A DNA stretch of 64,000 bases from the NCBI GenBank assembly GCA_008973525.1, contig WACJ01000519.1, forward strand, positions 1,240,001 through 1,304,000. The letters run 5' to 3'. The notes beneath the pieces were generated by a model. That model did not search any database, had not been told where the DNA came from, and was given only the letters and a program-made list of their open reading frames with translations. Below, piece after piece: positions 1 to 10,679 of the stretch. The translations under genes and the position numbers were made by a program. Every line of letters starts with the position of its first letter. Position 1 is the first letter of the stretch. Source of the DNA: Stenopsyche tienmushanensis. Taxonomy: Eukaryota > Arthropoda > Insecta > Trichoptera > Stenopsychidae.

Positions 1-600
1 TTTATCAAAATAAATAAAAAACATTGAACAATTGAAGTATGTCTAAGCATTTTGTGTGAAACAGTTCCCCTGTCTATTATTTAAATTATGTACCATGTAG
101 TTTACAACTTGGTAAACTAAAAATTTTCTGTTTTACATTGTGTAAAAACTGACTGAAACAAAAATTAGCTTTGTAGAAATGGTTCTAAAATTTCGGTCAA
201 TGTCTTTCGTATTATAAGTATTTCGAAGTATTTCCACTAACACTCTAATCAACTTTTAAGATATGGTATGTTTTAATAATAAGAAAAAATTATGAATGTC
301 AATCAAATTATTATCTAAATTTTACATATTTAGTTAAGTGATCGAAAGTTCCAAAATACACTCAGCTGCGAGACTTTTAGTACGAACCTTTTTTTCGCGC
401 ATGATTAATTAAGTCTATTAAATGAACGGTGGAATTATAGATATTTATTCAAATTCAGATTACGGAATTAACAATCATAATGCCGTGGGATAATTATTGA
501 ATTTAAGATAATTTGGGATTCCGTATAAATCACAGTTTTTAATAATTGTCTATTTTTTTGCATAAAACGTTATGTTGCATAGGGTGGGATTCTTTGAAGA
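1..600. other. AT-rich sequence without recognised feature
   Basis: Long runs of A/T with stops in all frames. I see no coding pattern, structural RNA or repeat end here. Confidence 0.5.
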
Positions 601-604
601 TAAG

Positions 605-815
605 AAGCCCCCGTAGCTATGTTCCCACATATAGGAACCGAGTCTCGCTCGCATTTTCATAGTGTGAGTGGCCACACGGTTTGTGTGTCCAACCGGTCCG
701 CCTTTCAAACCGCTCACACTTGTAATATGAAACTCGCAATCGGACTTTATACCCAGATATGTCCACAGAACATGATCTGCGTCCATGAACGAATCCCTGC
801 ATGAGCACTCCGAGA
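605..815 (-). repeat. Dispersed repeat F, copy 1 (non-LTR retrotransposon 3'-end-like)
   Basis: Read on the minus strand, this copy gives a peptide with DADHVLWT followed by VSGLKGGPVGHTN. The same block recurs at least seven more times in the window (1060, 6085, 17510, 18460, 35392, 53262, 53530). A DxxHxLxxC-P-like stretch followed by a charged segment resembles the C-terminal zinc-binding tail of R1/Jockey-type ORF2 proteins, and the copy at 35392 lies next to a clear reverse-transcriptase thumb remnant on the same strand. Assignment to a non-LTR element is therefore an inference. This copy is truncated and not functional. Confidence 0.5.
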
Positions 816-1059
816 TCGGGGAAAACCCAAAACTATTGTATATAGTCCTAAAATATCCGTGTCCTGTGAGGAACTGAGAATTTCAGAAAAGTGGAAAATG
901 GTCAGAAAAAGAGATTTTTAATCCGGATATTCCTTCCCGAATAGATCCTTTCTCACACATAGCCAAGGATAGTTGAAAATGGACAGACACCGACTTGATG
1001 TTATTTTGGATTCTTGACGACAGAATCCATGCCGCACACTGCTGTGCGGTCTATACCTC

Positions 1060-1530
1060 CGAGTGCCCTCGGATTAGCCGCTTCTCTTACACTACCTCAA
1101 AACTCCTACAGAAAGCCATAAATACCCTAAAATTGGTGGAAGTGATCACAAGGTTTGCATGTCCAACCGGTCCGAATTTCGAGCCATCGACACATCGAAA
1201 AAACGCCTTGCGATTGTACTCCATCTCGAACATGCCCACAAAAAATAATCTGTATCGATGAACGGATCTCCGTGCGGACATTCCGAAGTCGATGAAAGCC
1301 CAGACCTAAGCTAAATACAAACGATTGAACCAGATCATCTTGAGATCAGACAGACAACCCTCTGTAATGTAGTGCCCCCGGACTAGCCGCACAGATTGTC
1401 ACCCTTCCTTGTCTCGTTTGATCCCCCAAAACACTATTTGCAGAACTTCCAGGTGCCCACCCTTTTCACTCCGCGCCCTCCAAAGCAGGCTTGGTTCCTG
1501 TAAGAAGACCGGTTTCAGACTACGTGCACC
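1060..1530 (-). repeat. Dispersed repeat F, copy 2
   Basis: The minus-strand translation contains SKFGPVGHANLV and a downstream FCRSFEVV tail, matching the other F copies. DNA at 1310-1530 continues to match the copy at 17720-17900 (the CCACCCTTTTCACTC region), so the repeat unit is at least 450 bp. The right side abuts an LTR-B fragment at 1541. Confidence 0.5.
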
Positions 1531-1540
1531 CGAAGGTGCG

Positions 1541-1662
1541 TTGTATTTACCATCCCCACGCAGTGGCGCTGTAACAACGACATCTTCTATCTCTTTTCAG
1601 ATGCAATGTGTTAATTTAACAGCGCCATCTCTTGTGGCCCTGCGGAGACATTGTACCTGGAC
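1541..1662 (+). mobile_element. LTR-B fragment, 5' part of an LTR
   Basis: Begins with TTTACCATCCCCACGCAG and continues through CAGCGCCATCTCTTGTGGCC, both landmarks of the LTR-B family seen in full at 9619-10084. Only about 120 bp remain, in the sense orientation defined by the AATAAA signal of better copies. Confidence 0.6.
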
Positions 1663-2937
1663 GTAGAGTTGCCTCGCTCTCTATGGCCAAGGATAGTTCA
1701 TCAATAAAAACATAGAGAAAACGTTTTCTCTCAAACAAAACTAACAATTCACTCTCTCGTTATGAAATCATAACGTCAAATTAGCGTCTTTTATTGATAA
1801 AATATTGAAAAATATTAAAATTCAATTTGATTGTGGCCAGGACTAAAATTTTAAAAAATCGACTCGCCTCCAATTTTTAACTAAGACACTTTGACAACGT
1901 ATTTAATTATTTCAAAATTTTATTATTTTTTTGAGAGCACCTTCGTCTTTGATCATTTCAATTAAATTTCCAGCCGTCGCTCGACGACCGTATCATTTAT
2001 CGGTAAACCGACTTACAAATTAATAAAACGGCCCAATTGTTGTCAGATATTTCGGCCGACGCGCAATTAGAAATATTGTTTCGGGGCAAATTTCGCGAAA
2101 AGCTTTCTGTTAAATTTGCAAGATCCTCCTAAGCCCTGCAAACCCAATTCCCATAATTGTTTTATGAAATTATCCCGGCGTTTTATACCTTGCACGCCCG
2201 CTTAATAAAATTACCCATCTTATTCATGAATTTCACGTCCCTGATTACAATAAAAACTAATCGGTCCTGAGCACATGTGTGCACGTGGAATGCTCGTTTT
2301 TTGGGTTCTGTCCAATGAAAATATGCATATCTATGGAAATAATTAAAAACATGATCTTACAGACGCGTGTAAATCCCCGCTTTTGAGCATCGAATAGACC
2401 AACAGCGCCATTATATCATTCACTCCGAAGGAATCTGTATTCATAAAGCATTCCGTCTGAATATTCAATTTTACTCAAAAATATTCATCAATCATAATTT
2501 ATCTGTGGAAAAAATATGAAATATTTCAGGTCACAAAAGTAAATAAAATAACTTGAGCGTGAAATGAATAAAGGGGGATTTTTGGTCGTTTTGTTTGTTC
2601 TGTAGGAAAACGTATTTGATAGTCGGCATCGTTAATTTATTTTGACTTCATTTCCCAGAATTATTACGAAAAAATTGCGCTATTTTAAATTCTCTTTAAG
2701 CCCCCGGGGATACAATATTATTCCAAGGGAGAAGATAAGAATACTTTTTATAATACACGTCTTCAAAATAATGCAGTCTAACAGACATATTGTCAAAAAA
2801 TATGATATATTAGATGTATCGAAAAGTCTTTACCGATTGCTTAACAATGAAAGAATTAATTTAATTCGGGGTTTTCGAGTTGTTCAATTCCTTCTTACAT
2901 ATCTGCAGCTTCTGTTTCGCTATGCTTTATAAATCTA
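1663..2937. other. Unassigned AT-rich stretch
   Basis: No recognisable gene or element. The part around 1970-2260 is less AT-rich and more complex than its surroundings. The 96-codon open frame at 2642-2932 resembles no protein I recognise. Confidence 0.4.
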
Positions 2938-3065
2938 ACATATAAAATAATATTTGTTTGTTCGTATTTAATGCGCTGCCATACCGTTCATCCGATTGCA
3001 ATAAAACTTTGTCAACTTATTATTCACACTTACAGAAATAACATAAGCGTATTTTAAATAAAAAT
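2938..3065 (+). repeat. Helitron-like terminal repeat H, copy 1
   Basis: Contains GCGCTGCCATACCGTTCATC followed by CGATTGCAATAAAACTTTGT. The same words occur at 30270-30505 (inverted, twice) and 60191-60470 (direct, twice). Short repeats of this style at TATAAAA-containing starts are known near Helitron 5' ends in insects, but no Rep/helicase coding is visible, so the class is a guess. The repeat itself is directly visible. Confidence 0.5.
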
Positions 3066-3299
3066 ATTTATTGTGTAAATAAATAAAGCACTACAATCAT
3101 GGGCGTACAGAATCTGGGCGTGCATAACAAATACGAGAGTCATCTAAAAAGTAAGGTTACAAGGACTCCGGAGGGTGTAAGAATTTGTTTGTGTTGAAAT
3201 TGGCGTACCTGGCTTGTAGTGGGGGGATCTTAACGATAACTTTGCTTAGAATCGTGTTCGTCGGCCATTTTGTTCGGTCACAGTAAATTCTTCCGATGG

Positions 3300-3444
3300 G
3301 GAGGTCATCGCGCGCTTTCATTGCCTCCTTTCTGTGCGAAATCCAGGCGGTCATCAGTTTTTATGAATTTGCAGAACAATACCATCGCGAATATCCATCG
3401 GAAGTTTATGGAAGTGATGTGATGAGTCGACAACATGTAATGAA
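3300..3444 (+). pseudogene. Mariner transposase N-terminal remnant
   Basis: Reading + strand from about 3319, the translation includes EIQAVISFYEFAEQYHRE and YGSDVMSRQHVMK followed by a stop at 3441. This matches the first helix-turn-helix of mariner transposases, where a VYG-DVxSRQ-V motif precedes a KW-C segment. The catalytic domain is absent because a retroelement fragment follows immediately, beginning with an eight-T run. Confidence 0.65.
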
Positions 3445-3454
3445 ATAGATTTTT

Positions 3455-4130
3455 TTTCTCCTATGGGAAAGGAATCTTGCATCTACCTTGGGTTTGATCC
3501 CAGAGTAGTGTCAGATTTTTGCTGACTAAACTGGTAAACTGGTATTGTTTTTCACATTGCTTCAGGAGGACAGGTAGTCTGACCTTAGTTAACTGGCCCT
3601 ATTCTAGTGTTGGAGAGCCGTTCCACCGGCTTACAGCCGGGATAAGTCGGTGGGTCCATCTTTTCTTGCTGGACTGGTCCCATCTCTGTTCTGGTCGTGT
3701 ATTGTGCTGTTTTTGGGATCTTCGTAGTCCAAGACCCTCTTTTTTGCCTGAAGGTCCAGCGGGAGTATTCCAGCGATTACGATCACTGCGTTTTCGGACA
3801 CTGTCCTGCACGCTGAAGTAACTCCGAGCGCTCTTTATCCCTGGACCCTGGCGAGCTTCTTTCTGTTGGGCGTGCTCGCTGGCCACCTTCTGCGCAGCTT
3901 CTTCTATGTGTTTGCTATAGGTCAGCTTGTTATCCATGAGGATCCCGAGATATCTCAGCGTTTTGCTGTATTCCACCTCGTGTCCTCCAACAACAAGCTG
4001 CTTGGCACTCGGTCTTCTCCATCTGCTGCATATCATTGCCTCCGTTTTCTCAACTGCTAATTGCAGGTGATTATCCCGCATCCATGCTTAGATTCTGGTG
4101 AGGGCTTTGTTGCCCGTCGCCTCCATTTCC
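3455..4130 (-). pseudogene. Non-LTR retrotransposon ORF2 fragment (RT thumb and linker) inserted in mariner
   Basis: The open frame 3599-4081 (160 residues, minus strand) contains LQLAVEKTEAMI, then LRYLGILMDNKLTYSKHIEEA, the pattern just after the RT palm in R1/Jockey-type retrotransposons, and ends with HRLIPAVSRWN, resembling the WT-LIP-W segment of R1-clade proteins. The frame continues upstream to about 4126 through one stop (LTRI*AWM). Position 3448-3455 is a T-run, the expected poly(A) tail read on the opposite strand, supporting 5'-truncated insertion into the mariner at 3134. Stops and frameshifts make it dead. The clade call is an inference. Confidence 0.8.
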
Positions 4131-4208
4131 CAAGCATTTTTCAAGCAAAATAAAAGCATTTTTCGATCCAACATAAATGTTGTAACCTTACTTTCTGGAT
4201 TACTCTTG

Positions 4209-4233
4209 TACTATTATATATATATATATATAG
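4209..4233. repeat. (TA)n microsatellite
   Basis: About 20 bp of TA dinucleotides directly adjoin the right end of the mariner. The target-site TA may have been part of this run. Confidence 0.8.
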
Positions 4234-5262
4234 GAAGATGTAAACCAAAACCGGTCCGATTTCAGTTTTCGTTCAGATAAAAACATCGGTTTTACCGGTT
4301 TTCGGTTCAGTTTCGGTTCAAAACACTGATTCTTATTACTCGATATAAAATTAATTGAATTTTTGATGCACTGTATAATAAATTGGACGCGAACATACGT
4401 TAACATGAAACTCAATCAACCGTACCACCGCATCGTTTGTAACATAATATAATGGCGGACATTTTAAATGTTAAGGTTTAATATCAGCCCTGCGTTGGTA
4501 ACATGTTTTGACGTTCGATGACCGGAAATTGATGCATCCAACCAGATGCGAGCGTTCGATCGTTAAATGCATCTTGTAATAAATCGAACTACATAGCTTT
4601 TTGCATTTATGCAAGCCACGAAGGCAAAATGCACACAAAAGCAGCATTGTGCTTGCTCCTTGAGACGTTAAATCGCGGGAAGAAATAATATTACGCAATC
4701 GGGAACAATATCTGGGAAACTATAACGGGTCCTGCCGGTACCATAAGTGAGGAAGTATCAATTTTCTACATCATAAATAGTTTCCATTTCCAATGGACTA
4801 TAACGTATTTGACATTGGTTTTGCCTATTAATCTTGGATTTTATTAAAAATATTTAATAAAATCAAAAAATAAAACCTATTAAGGGCGAATCACATGAAC
4901 GTTCGGATTTCATAGATGAGTATTGATACGCCATAACGTGTTCGAAGCATAATGAATTAAATCAAAATTATGTACATCAGCCTCAATTGTACTCTATCAA
5001 CGAATAATCAATTTATTTATTAAATTTTTATAAAAGTTCACACCTTTTATCTTTTTTCATTACGTAGAACCTCAGTTTTTAACCTTCTCACAAAATTTTT
5101 CATCAACTTAAGATTAAAGTACCTTTGTCGATTTTAAATAGTTGATCTTGCAAAATATTTCACAAAACATTTCTCAATTACGATCAATGTTTGACTAACT
5201 AAAATTCCGAATCTTCATGTGTAACTATGTAATATTAAAACTTATTTAAAAAAAAATATCAG
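4234..5262. other. AT-rich stretch without recognised feature
   Basis: Contains a degenerate run of GGTTTTCGGTTCAG-like repeats near 4240-4320 and otherwise nothing I can assign. The open frames at 4200-4415 and 4471-4698 look random. Confidence 0.4.
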
Positions 5263-5264
5263 TA

Positions 5265-5787
5265 CAATTGGGTCTGTTTTTATGCGGATCTTTTTTGTGC
5301 AAATTTGAAGTTATGCGGTTTTCAAAAATAATGGAACCTATCCATTGTTTTTCTATTGAGGACAAAACTTTTTTTATGCGAATTCGCACAAAAAAATCTA
5401 AAATTAACAATATTGCATGTTACGACCGTTATAATGAGCTATGGGCGAACGAAATTGTTTTTAAATCAGGCAACTCTTCTCAAAAGCTTAACACATTAAC
5501 AGCGGCAATATTGCAAAAAATCGCCCGTGATACGGTCCGCGCAAATTGTCCACTGATAATGTGTTAAGAATTGCATTTGTATAATTATCGAGTAAAAGTG
5601 ACTTTAGTAAAGCAATTCTAAGATAAATGTGTATTAATTTATATTAATTTTGTAAAATCTTTTTTTATGCGATTTTTGGTACAGTCTATTACATTAATTT
5701 GAAGTTATGCGGTTTTTTAAAATAATGGAACTTATCTCTCAGTCTTCTATGTAGTTTATATCTATCGCATAAAAACAGATCTAAGTG
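5265..5787. mobile_element. Family A inverted-repeat element, complete short copy (A1)
   Basis: The left end CAATTGGGTCTGTTTTTATG and the right end CATAAAAACAGATCTAAGTG are inverted repeats, and both are flanked by TA, so the element fits the Tc1/mariner/pogo superfamily rule. Inside, the words TTATGCG and GAAGTTATGCGGTTTT recur near both ends. Length is 523 bp. The internal 99-codon open frame (5268-5567) has no recognisable motif, so this is a non-autonomous (MITE-like) copy. A larger copy with a nested insertion lies at 31822-33458. Confidence 0.7.
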
Positions 5788-5813
5788 TATAAAAAATTGA
5801 CTGTACAAAATGC

Positions 5814-6055
5814 AGGAGTAGGTATTTCAATAAGTGCCGTACATCGCATATTGACTGAACATTTGGACATGACAAAGCTGTGCGCAAGATGGGCGTCGCG
5901 TTTGCTCGCAGTATAACAAAAACGGCGTCGTGAGGATGTTTTAATCGAATTTTTGTCGATGTTTCTCAGCAATAAAGTCATGTTTTTGGGTCGATTCATA
6001 ACCATGGATAAAATATGGGTTCATCATTTTATACCTGAGACAAAGGAACATGGAG
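5814..6055 (+). pseudogene. Mariner transposase fragment (HTH end to first catalytic region)
   Basis: The + strand reads ISISAVHRILTEHLDMTKLC, then ARWASRLL, an in-frame stop, QKRRREDV, and then FITMDKIWVHHFIPETKEH. This corresponds to the linker and first catalytic Asp region (usually T-DETW) of mariner transposases. Asp is kept but the following Glu is Lys. The same subfamily occurs on the minus strand at 10190-10679. Both ends of the element are missing. It abuts family A copy A1 on the left and repeat F on the right. Confidence 0.8.
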
Positions 6056-6084
6056 GCTCAACTATATAAAACTAGATAAAATAG

Positions 6085-6335
6085 GTTATATGAGTGGGGG
6101 AGTTTAGTCTCGCTCGCGACCTCATTTGGTGCAAGTCATCTATGTAAATCAGCTTCTGGGAGGGAGGGCTTTTGTAATCGTACAGATTATATATGAACCC
6201 AGGTACGGAAGACGGAAAGGCCACAAAATCTGCGTGTCCAACGGGTCCACTTCTTAGACCGCTGACATGACAAATGAGCGCATCAAAATCGAACCTAAAC
6301 TATATAGTCTGCATTCATGAATCAACGGCGAGTAT
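6085..6335 (-). repeat. Dispersed repeat F, copy 3
   Basis: Starts with GTCTCGCTCGCGACCTCATT, which matches 35408-35440, and continues to the CAACGGGTCCACTTCTTAGA core. It is reverse-oriented if the block codes on the minus strand. Frames are closed. Confidence 0.5.
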
Positions 6336-7299
6336 TATGTAGTAAACTCATTGCACTGTTTGAGTGATGAAATCAAGAAAAATGACCGCATTTGGCTAAA
6401 AAATAAATTTTTAGTACTTTTATGGCTTTTTTTAAGAGCTTTTTGGACATCACTATTAACGGGGTATCGAAACTATTGAACGCTAGTGGTTTAAATGTAT
6501 CCAGCTGAAAGAAGACTAAGTCGAGACATAAAGATATTTTTTCCCGATTTTTTGCGTTTTCTTAGATATGTCGGGTATTTCTGGGACAACCATCTTATAT
6601 TATATTTAAAATATTTATAAGTGATTAAAAAAATATAATTTATAGCCCTATTCAAATACATTAGCGCTTGTCATCATTTTTAATTTCATTTTTTCCATTT
6701 GTTAAGGGAAATTGTTACCTAAAAGATTGTGTGTTGTGTAATATATAATAAAATAGGTGCATATACATACAGTAGAAGCAGCGTACCAGCCATCGCTTGG
6801 AGTTACACTTTTCGTGACATTCCAGTCAATTTGCTTTACCTATCTATCGAAAATAGTGATTCCATTGAATCAATTTCGTATTATACTGCCGTAAATCACA
6901 CCCCACACAAATGTCACAATAATCATAACCGTAAGTTGTGAACTTTATATCGTTTTTATCGCATTTTTACGACGCCGTCATAATAAATCGGTCTAAATAT
7001 CGGTTTTGAAAATGCTGTATTTGATTTGATGGTATTAAACTTCTTATTAAAGTGATGTTTATGAATGTTATAATTAAACGTGTATGAAATAAACTTATTC
7101 GAAAGTACTCCGAAGCCATTCGCAAAGACGCTGCGGATCTCTTTGTAGTCTTGAGAAGCACCCAACTTAAATTATACATTATATTTTTGTTGAACTCTAA
7201 TAAAACTTAGCTCTTTAAAAGTTCCTGTTTCTACCAATGCGAATGGGACATAAAGAGAATTCCTGAAGAAGGGCAATGTCCGCGTAACAAGTTTTTCCA
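6336..7299. other. Unassigned AT-rich stretch
   Basis: No recognisable element. Two overlapping minus-strand open frames near 6956-7179 (69-70 codons) show no known motif. Confidence 0.4.
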
Positions 7300-7680
7300 T
7301 CAAATTACTCGATAGATGTAAACTTGATCCTTCCAGGCTTCCAGAGTATTATAACTATTTCTGGCCGCGTTCCTATATCTGCTCCGAGCATGCTTTTGAT
7401 TAAATTTTAGCAAAAATCTGCAGAACTTGATTAGACGTGTGGATGTGCGATTGTATTGCTGTCGGTGCAATGTTAAACAAACGATATCATGAATAAGTTC
7501 CAGAAGCCTCGACGGTTCGCTTTCCCGAGGGTTGGTCGGGATTATACCACTTGAATTGCATATCGTCATGCCATATTGCACCAGCGTAGCAAAATGCATC
7601 TCGAAATGAAAATTGCATTCGATGTTATAAAGCAAATAAGAGTCATCGACTATTGAAATCACATACAATAAAAAATGCAT
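7300..7680 (-). other. 126-codon open frame, unassigned
   Basis: This minus-strand frame has a mixed composition, with segments such as ESEPSRLLELIHDIVCLTLH and KFCRFLLKFNQKHARSRYRN, less AT-driven than most frames here. I do not recognise a family and see no clear splice or promoter context. It could be a chance frame, an exon of a host gene or a decayed element. It is listed because it is the longest open frame in the window not attributable to a transposon. Confidence 0.2.
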
Positions 7681-7924
7681 CTTTAATTACATCACATTTG
7701 GGATCTTCCTTCGTGGACTTTTTTTTAAATAGTTAAAGAATAAATGTTGACTTTAAATCTGGTAGGAAATAATATAGAAATATATTTTTTTAAAAAAACC
7801 TAAACCAGAATAAAGGGCGTTGTCGTAATTCAGCGATAGCAGATGCAATATGATTTACACAGTCTCAAATTATATTTTTTTACCAAATTTCGGTAAGTGT
7901 TGATGATTTATTTCCTATTTTATC

Positions 7925-8017
7925 CAAAATATCTCGATACGTACTCTTTATGAAATTAAAAAAAATACTTTAAAAAAACCGCATAACTTCGAAATCGCAC
8001 AAAAAGAGATTTGAGTG
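7925..8017. repeat. Family A terminal fragment
   Basis: Contains CCGCATAACTTCGAAATCGC and ends AAGAGATTTGAGTG followed by TA, matching the inner and outer terminal words of family A. Only one end of the element is present. Confidence 0.5.
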
Positions 8018-8035
8018 TATAAAATTTGTATATAC

Positions 8036-8330
8036 AAGGTGCGGCAGAGAAACTTCCTTATTTCAAAAACGAATAACACTAAGCGCATTAAATATATCAG
8101 TTTAATTCTTTTTCATACTACAAATAAACATTTAAAGTTTATATTTATTATACTTTTAAAGTTTTATCATTACGGTAATCTCTGTTTTGATCAATACATT
8201 GAACTGGATCTTGAAGCTTTTTACCAGGATGCAGCAGGGAAACTTCCTTATTTGAATTGCATGCCCTGAAGCGATACTTATTCTGATGACAATAAATTGG
8301 CACTCATTTAAAAGAACAAACTTAAACGTG
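8036..8330. repeat. Family C ends, two in direct orientation (C1)
   Basis: GGTGCGGCAGAGAAACTTCC at 8039 and GGATGCAGCAGGGAAACTTC at 8227 are two copies of the same terminal word facing the same way. Sequence after the first resembles one end type of the family (also 8722 inverted, 11586, 37180 inverted). Sequence after the second, with CCCTGAAGCG and AAAAGAACAAACT, resembles the other end type (also 15936 inverted). This looks like two truncated copies or a rearranged element. No transposase is visible. Confidence 0.5.
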
Positions 8331-8494
8331 CGAATTAATATGCATTACTTGAAAAAAAAATTATCAGGCAGTTACTATTAATTCTATTCGTTATGTCCAT
8401 TTTATCGAGGAGAATATTTTAGCAAAACATGAAGAAATGGATATCAAAATATCTAATTTCAGCAAAATGTCAATACGCGAATAATATTCCTTAT

Positions 8495-8722
8495 CAGGAT
8501 TGCGGCAGGGAAACATCCCCTTATTTGAAACACGAGCCCAGAAGCGATAATTAGTCCGAGAAGGGTGGGGTGATTATTGATTAATTGAATAGCATTAATT
8601 TTAGTAATTAACATAAACATTAAATGTTTCTCTTTAATATGAAAAAAGAGATTTAGTCTGATATCGTCTATTATGTTTGTGTTATTTATTTTTAAAACAA
8701 AGTAGTTTCCCTGACGCACCCT
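8495..8722. mobile_element. Family C short inverted-repeat element (C2)
   Basis: Starts CAGGATTGCGGCAGGGAAAC and ends GTTTCCCTGACGCACCCT, an imperfect inverted repeat, enclosing 228 bp of non-coding sequence. The outer 30 bp are shared with 8036, 8227, 11583, 15936 and 37180. It is a MITE-like non-autonomous DNA element. I cannot place it in a named superfamily. Confidence 0.6.
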
Positions 8723-9523
8723 TTTTGTATTTTATATTTAACTAATTTTCAATACTAAAACTCATCTATTTAAAGCTATATCATAATATGATTCAATCAG
8801 AAAGAATGCTAAAAAAATAAATTCTACAAGGAGATGCATTATACCTTTGGGACGACACTAAGAGACTGGGACTCTGATGACAGGAAAAGACCGGACCGCC
8901 CAAAATATACAACGAACGCTAAGGATAACTGGCAATAGGAAAACTATGAACTATCCATCTCTGGGATTATCTTTTAATAGATTAAATTAAAAATATCTAT
9001 CTTCATTATTGTATTCCATGCCATTAGGTATGATTTTAGTACGGGTTTTTGAAGCCAACGATGAGAAAACATCTTCGATATTATATATCAAAAGTCCTTG
9101 CATAATCGATATAAGCCGATCAGCATTTTTCCTCCTTCGAAATCCCGCAGGAACAACGGTCGCTATCTGGGGGCTTAAATAAATTGATGTTCTTTTGCCA
9201 ATATCGACGATTAGCCGCATATCTGAAGGCTTGATAATGTACAAGTAATTTTTCATCTTGCTCCCTGATGTAATTTTTTGGCGAAACTCCATTACCCCGT
9301 ATTAAATTTTCATTATATTTACATTGTTTTCGTTTTTGAATAACGTTACATTTACGTCACACTTCAGGCTCATGCTAACTCGAAGACTATGGTTTTTGCA
9401 TTATTATGTACGACCATTAATCTCTTTGCAGTATTAAACGATATTAAATATAAGGGTTGATATTAAATGCCAATTAATTGACCCTATGTTTAATTATTTT
9501 CCAAATTTATTATTTTAATAACA
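8723..9523. other. Unassigned stretch
   Basis: No recognisable feature. The 101-codon minus-strand frame at 8987-9292 has no motif I know. Confidence 0.4.
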
Positions 9524-10084
9524 TGTAGCGTGGGCAATTTACCATCCCCACGCAATAGCGATGTTAATCTGAGAAGATTTAATTCGCCACGTTCACAACT
9601 CGCCGGTTCTGACACCAGTGTAACGTTGGGGCGAGTGCACTCTCGGGAGCAGAGTCCCAGGACGGCTCCCCGCTCCCGCAGTGCTCGTCAAAATGGCCAT
9701 GCTAGCATACGGATCCGTTCTTCTATCGGGTTGCGATATTGCTGGGCGAATGGATGGGAATAGACGGGCATCATATAGAAAGACTCTCTTCTCTAAATAA
9801 CTATTTATTTCACACACGAGAGAGAGATCTGGCTACATGAGTGACGACCTCCTGCAACCAAGGCTAACCGACGATTTCCCCGACTCCTGCCTCCCGCGCG
9901 TTACTCCCCAACCGGCAACGGTGCACGCGCAAGAAACGATCGGTCGGTACCCAGCTGCAATATCTCCGCAGGGCCACAAGAGATGGCGCTGTTAAAATAA
10001 CACATTGCACCTGAAGAGAGATGGAAGATGTCGCTTTTAACAGCGCGCCTAACTACGTGAGGATGGTAAATTGCCCACGCTACA
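9524..10084 (-). mobile_element. LTR-B copy with an inverted second LTR end
   Basis: The LTR proper runs, on the minus strand, from 10084 (TGTAGCGTGGGC) to 9619 (AACGTTACA), 466 bp, with a GAATAAATAG poly(A) signal on that strand at about 9800. Directly after it, on the same strand, comes CTGGTGTCAGAACCGG, which looks like a tRNA-type primer-binding site of the same kind as in the intact element at 20931. About 60 bp further on, the unit closes with an inverted copy of the LTR start, so 24 bp are perfectly inverted at the two outer ends. Most copies of this family lack that inverted cap. Confidence 0.65.
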
Positions 10085-10189
10085 AATACATGTTTTATGC
10101 AGATGTCACCAATGTTAAATTTAATTGATTTATGAAGTATTCTACCTAACAAACATAACACAACAAAAATGGAAAAACATATTTTATTT

Positions 10190-10679
10190 CTAAACATAAT
10201 CTCTATTTAACTCGATATATTGTTCCCAGTGATGCTCAATAGCTTTGATACCTATTTAATTTGAGAACCACCCGGCTCCTCATTATACTCGTAGCCATCA
10301 ACATCCTCACGACGCTCTTTTTGTTCCATTGTGAGCAAAAGCGGCACTTGCCTAGCGCACAGCTTTCTCATGTATACATTTATTATCAATATGCGATATA
10401 TAGCACTTTTTGAAATGCCTCTCATGTCTGTTAGCTAGCGCATCCAATATAATTTTATGGATTTCCTTAAACGTTTCTGGCGCGGGTTACCTAGAAATGC
10501 GATGTTCGTCTTGGCAGGTCGTATGGCCTCGTTTGAATTCTGCCACCTCAATATTTTACTGTCATAAACGATGGAACAGATTCCGTTAGAGTAGAATCAA
10601 GCTCGGCTTTGATATTGATCGGACTGAGACCTTCCAAATAAAAGGATAGTATCGCATAACTATGACCAATTTTTTCCAT
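10190..10679 (-). pseudogene. Internally deleted mariner transposase
   Basis: The ATG at 10679 starts MEKIGHSYAILSF, then GLSPINIKAELDSTLTES, the characteristic N-terminus of one insect mariner subfamily. Stops and frameshifts follow. Pieces equivalent to HEKAVR-AFAHN and a TKRAS-like remnant of the region before the first catalytic Asp are visible, and the reading resumes at IKAIEHHWEQYIELNRDYV, the usual C-terminus, ending at a stop at 10190. The catalytic core is deleted (490 bp instead of about 1 kb). It is the same subfamily as the fragment at 5814. Confidence 0.8.

Larger units (their letters stand above)
3134..4208 (+). mobile_element. Mariner element with a nested non-LTR insertion (TIR family ACGAGGGTCATC)
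   Basis: The left end CGAGAGTCATCTAAAAAGTA and the right end TACTTTCTGGATTACTCTTG form degenerate terminal inverted repeats, each flanked by TA as expected for mariner. Left internal sequence (3300-3441) translates to a decayed helix-turn-helix region with YGSDVMSRQHVMK, typical of mariner transposase N-termini, then stops. The middle is occupied by a minus-strand non-LTR fragment at 3455-4130. Only about 75 bp of mariner 3' sequence follow. The same TIR occurs at 30865 (inverted), 35288-36577, 47471 and 57765. Confidence 0.75.

Noticed and set aside
3519..3821. 100-codon + strand frame
   Set aside because: Antisense shadow of the non-LTR ORF2 fragment at 3599-4081.
5268..5567. 99-codon frame inside family A copy A1
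   Set aside because: No transposase motif, begins in the TIR and is not open in the corresponding part of A2.
9530..9817. Frames within LTR-B on both strands
   Set aside because: GC-rich LTR sequence gives chance frames that are not conserved among LTR-B copies.
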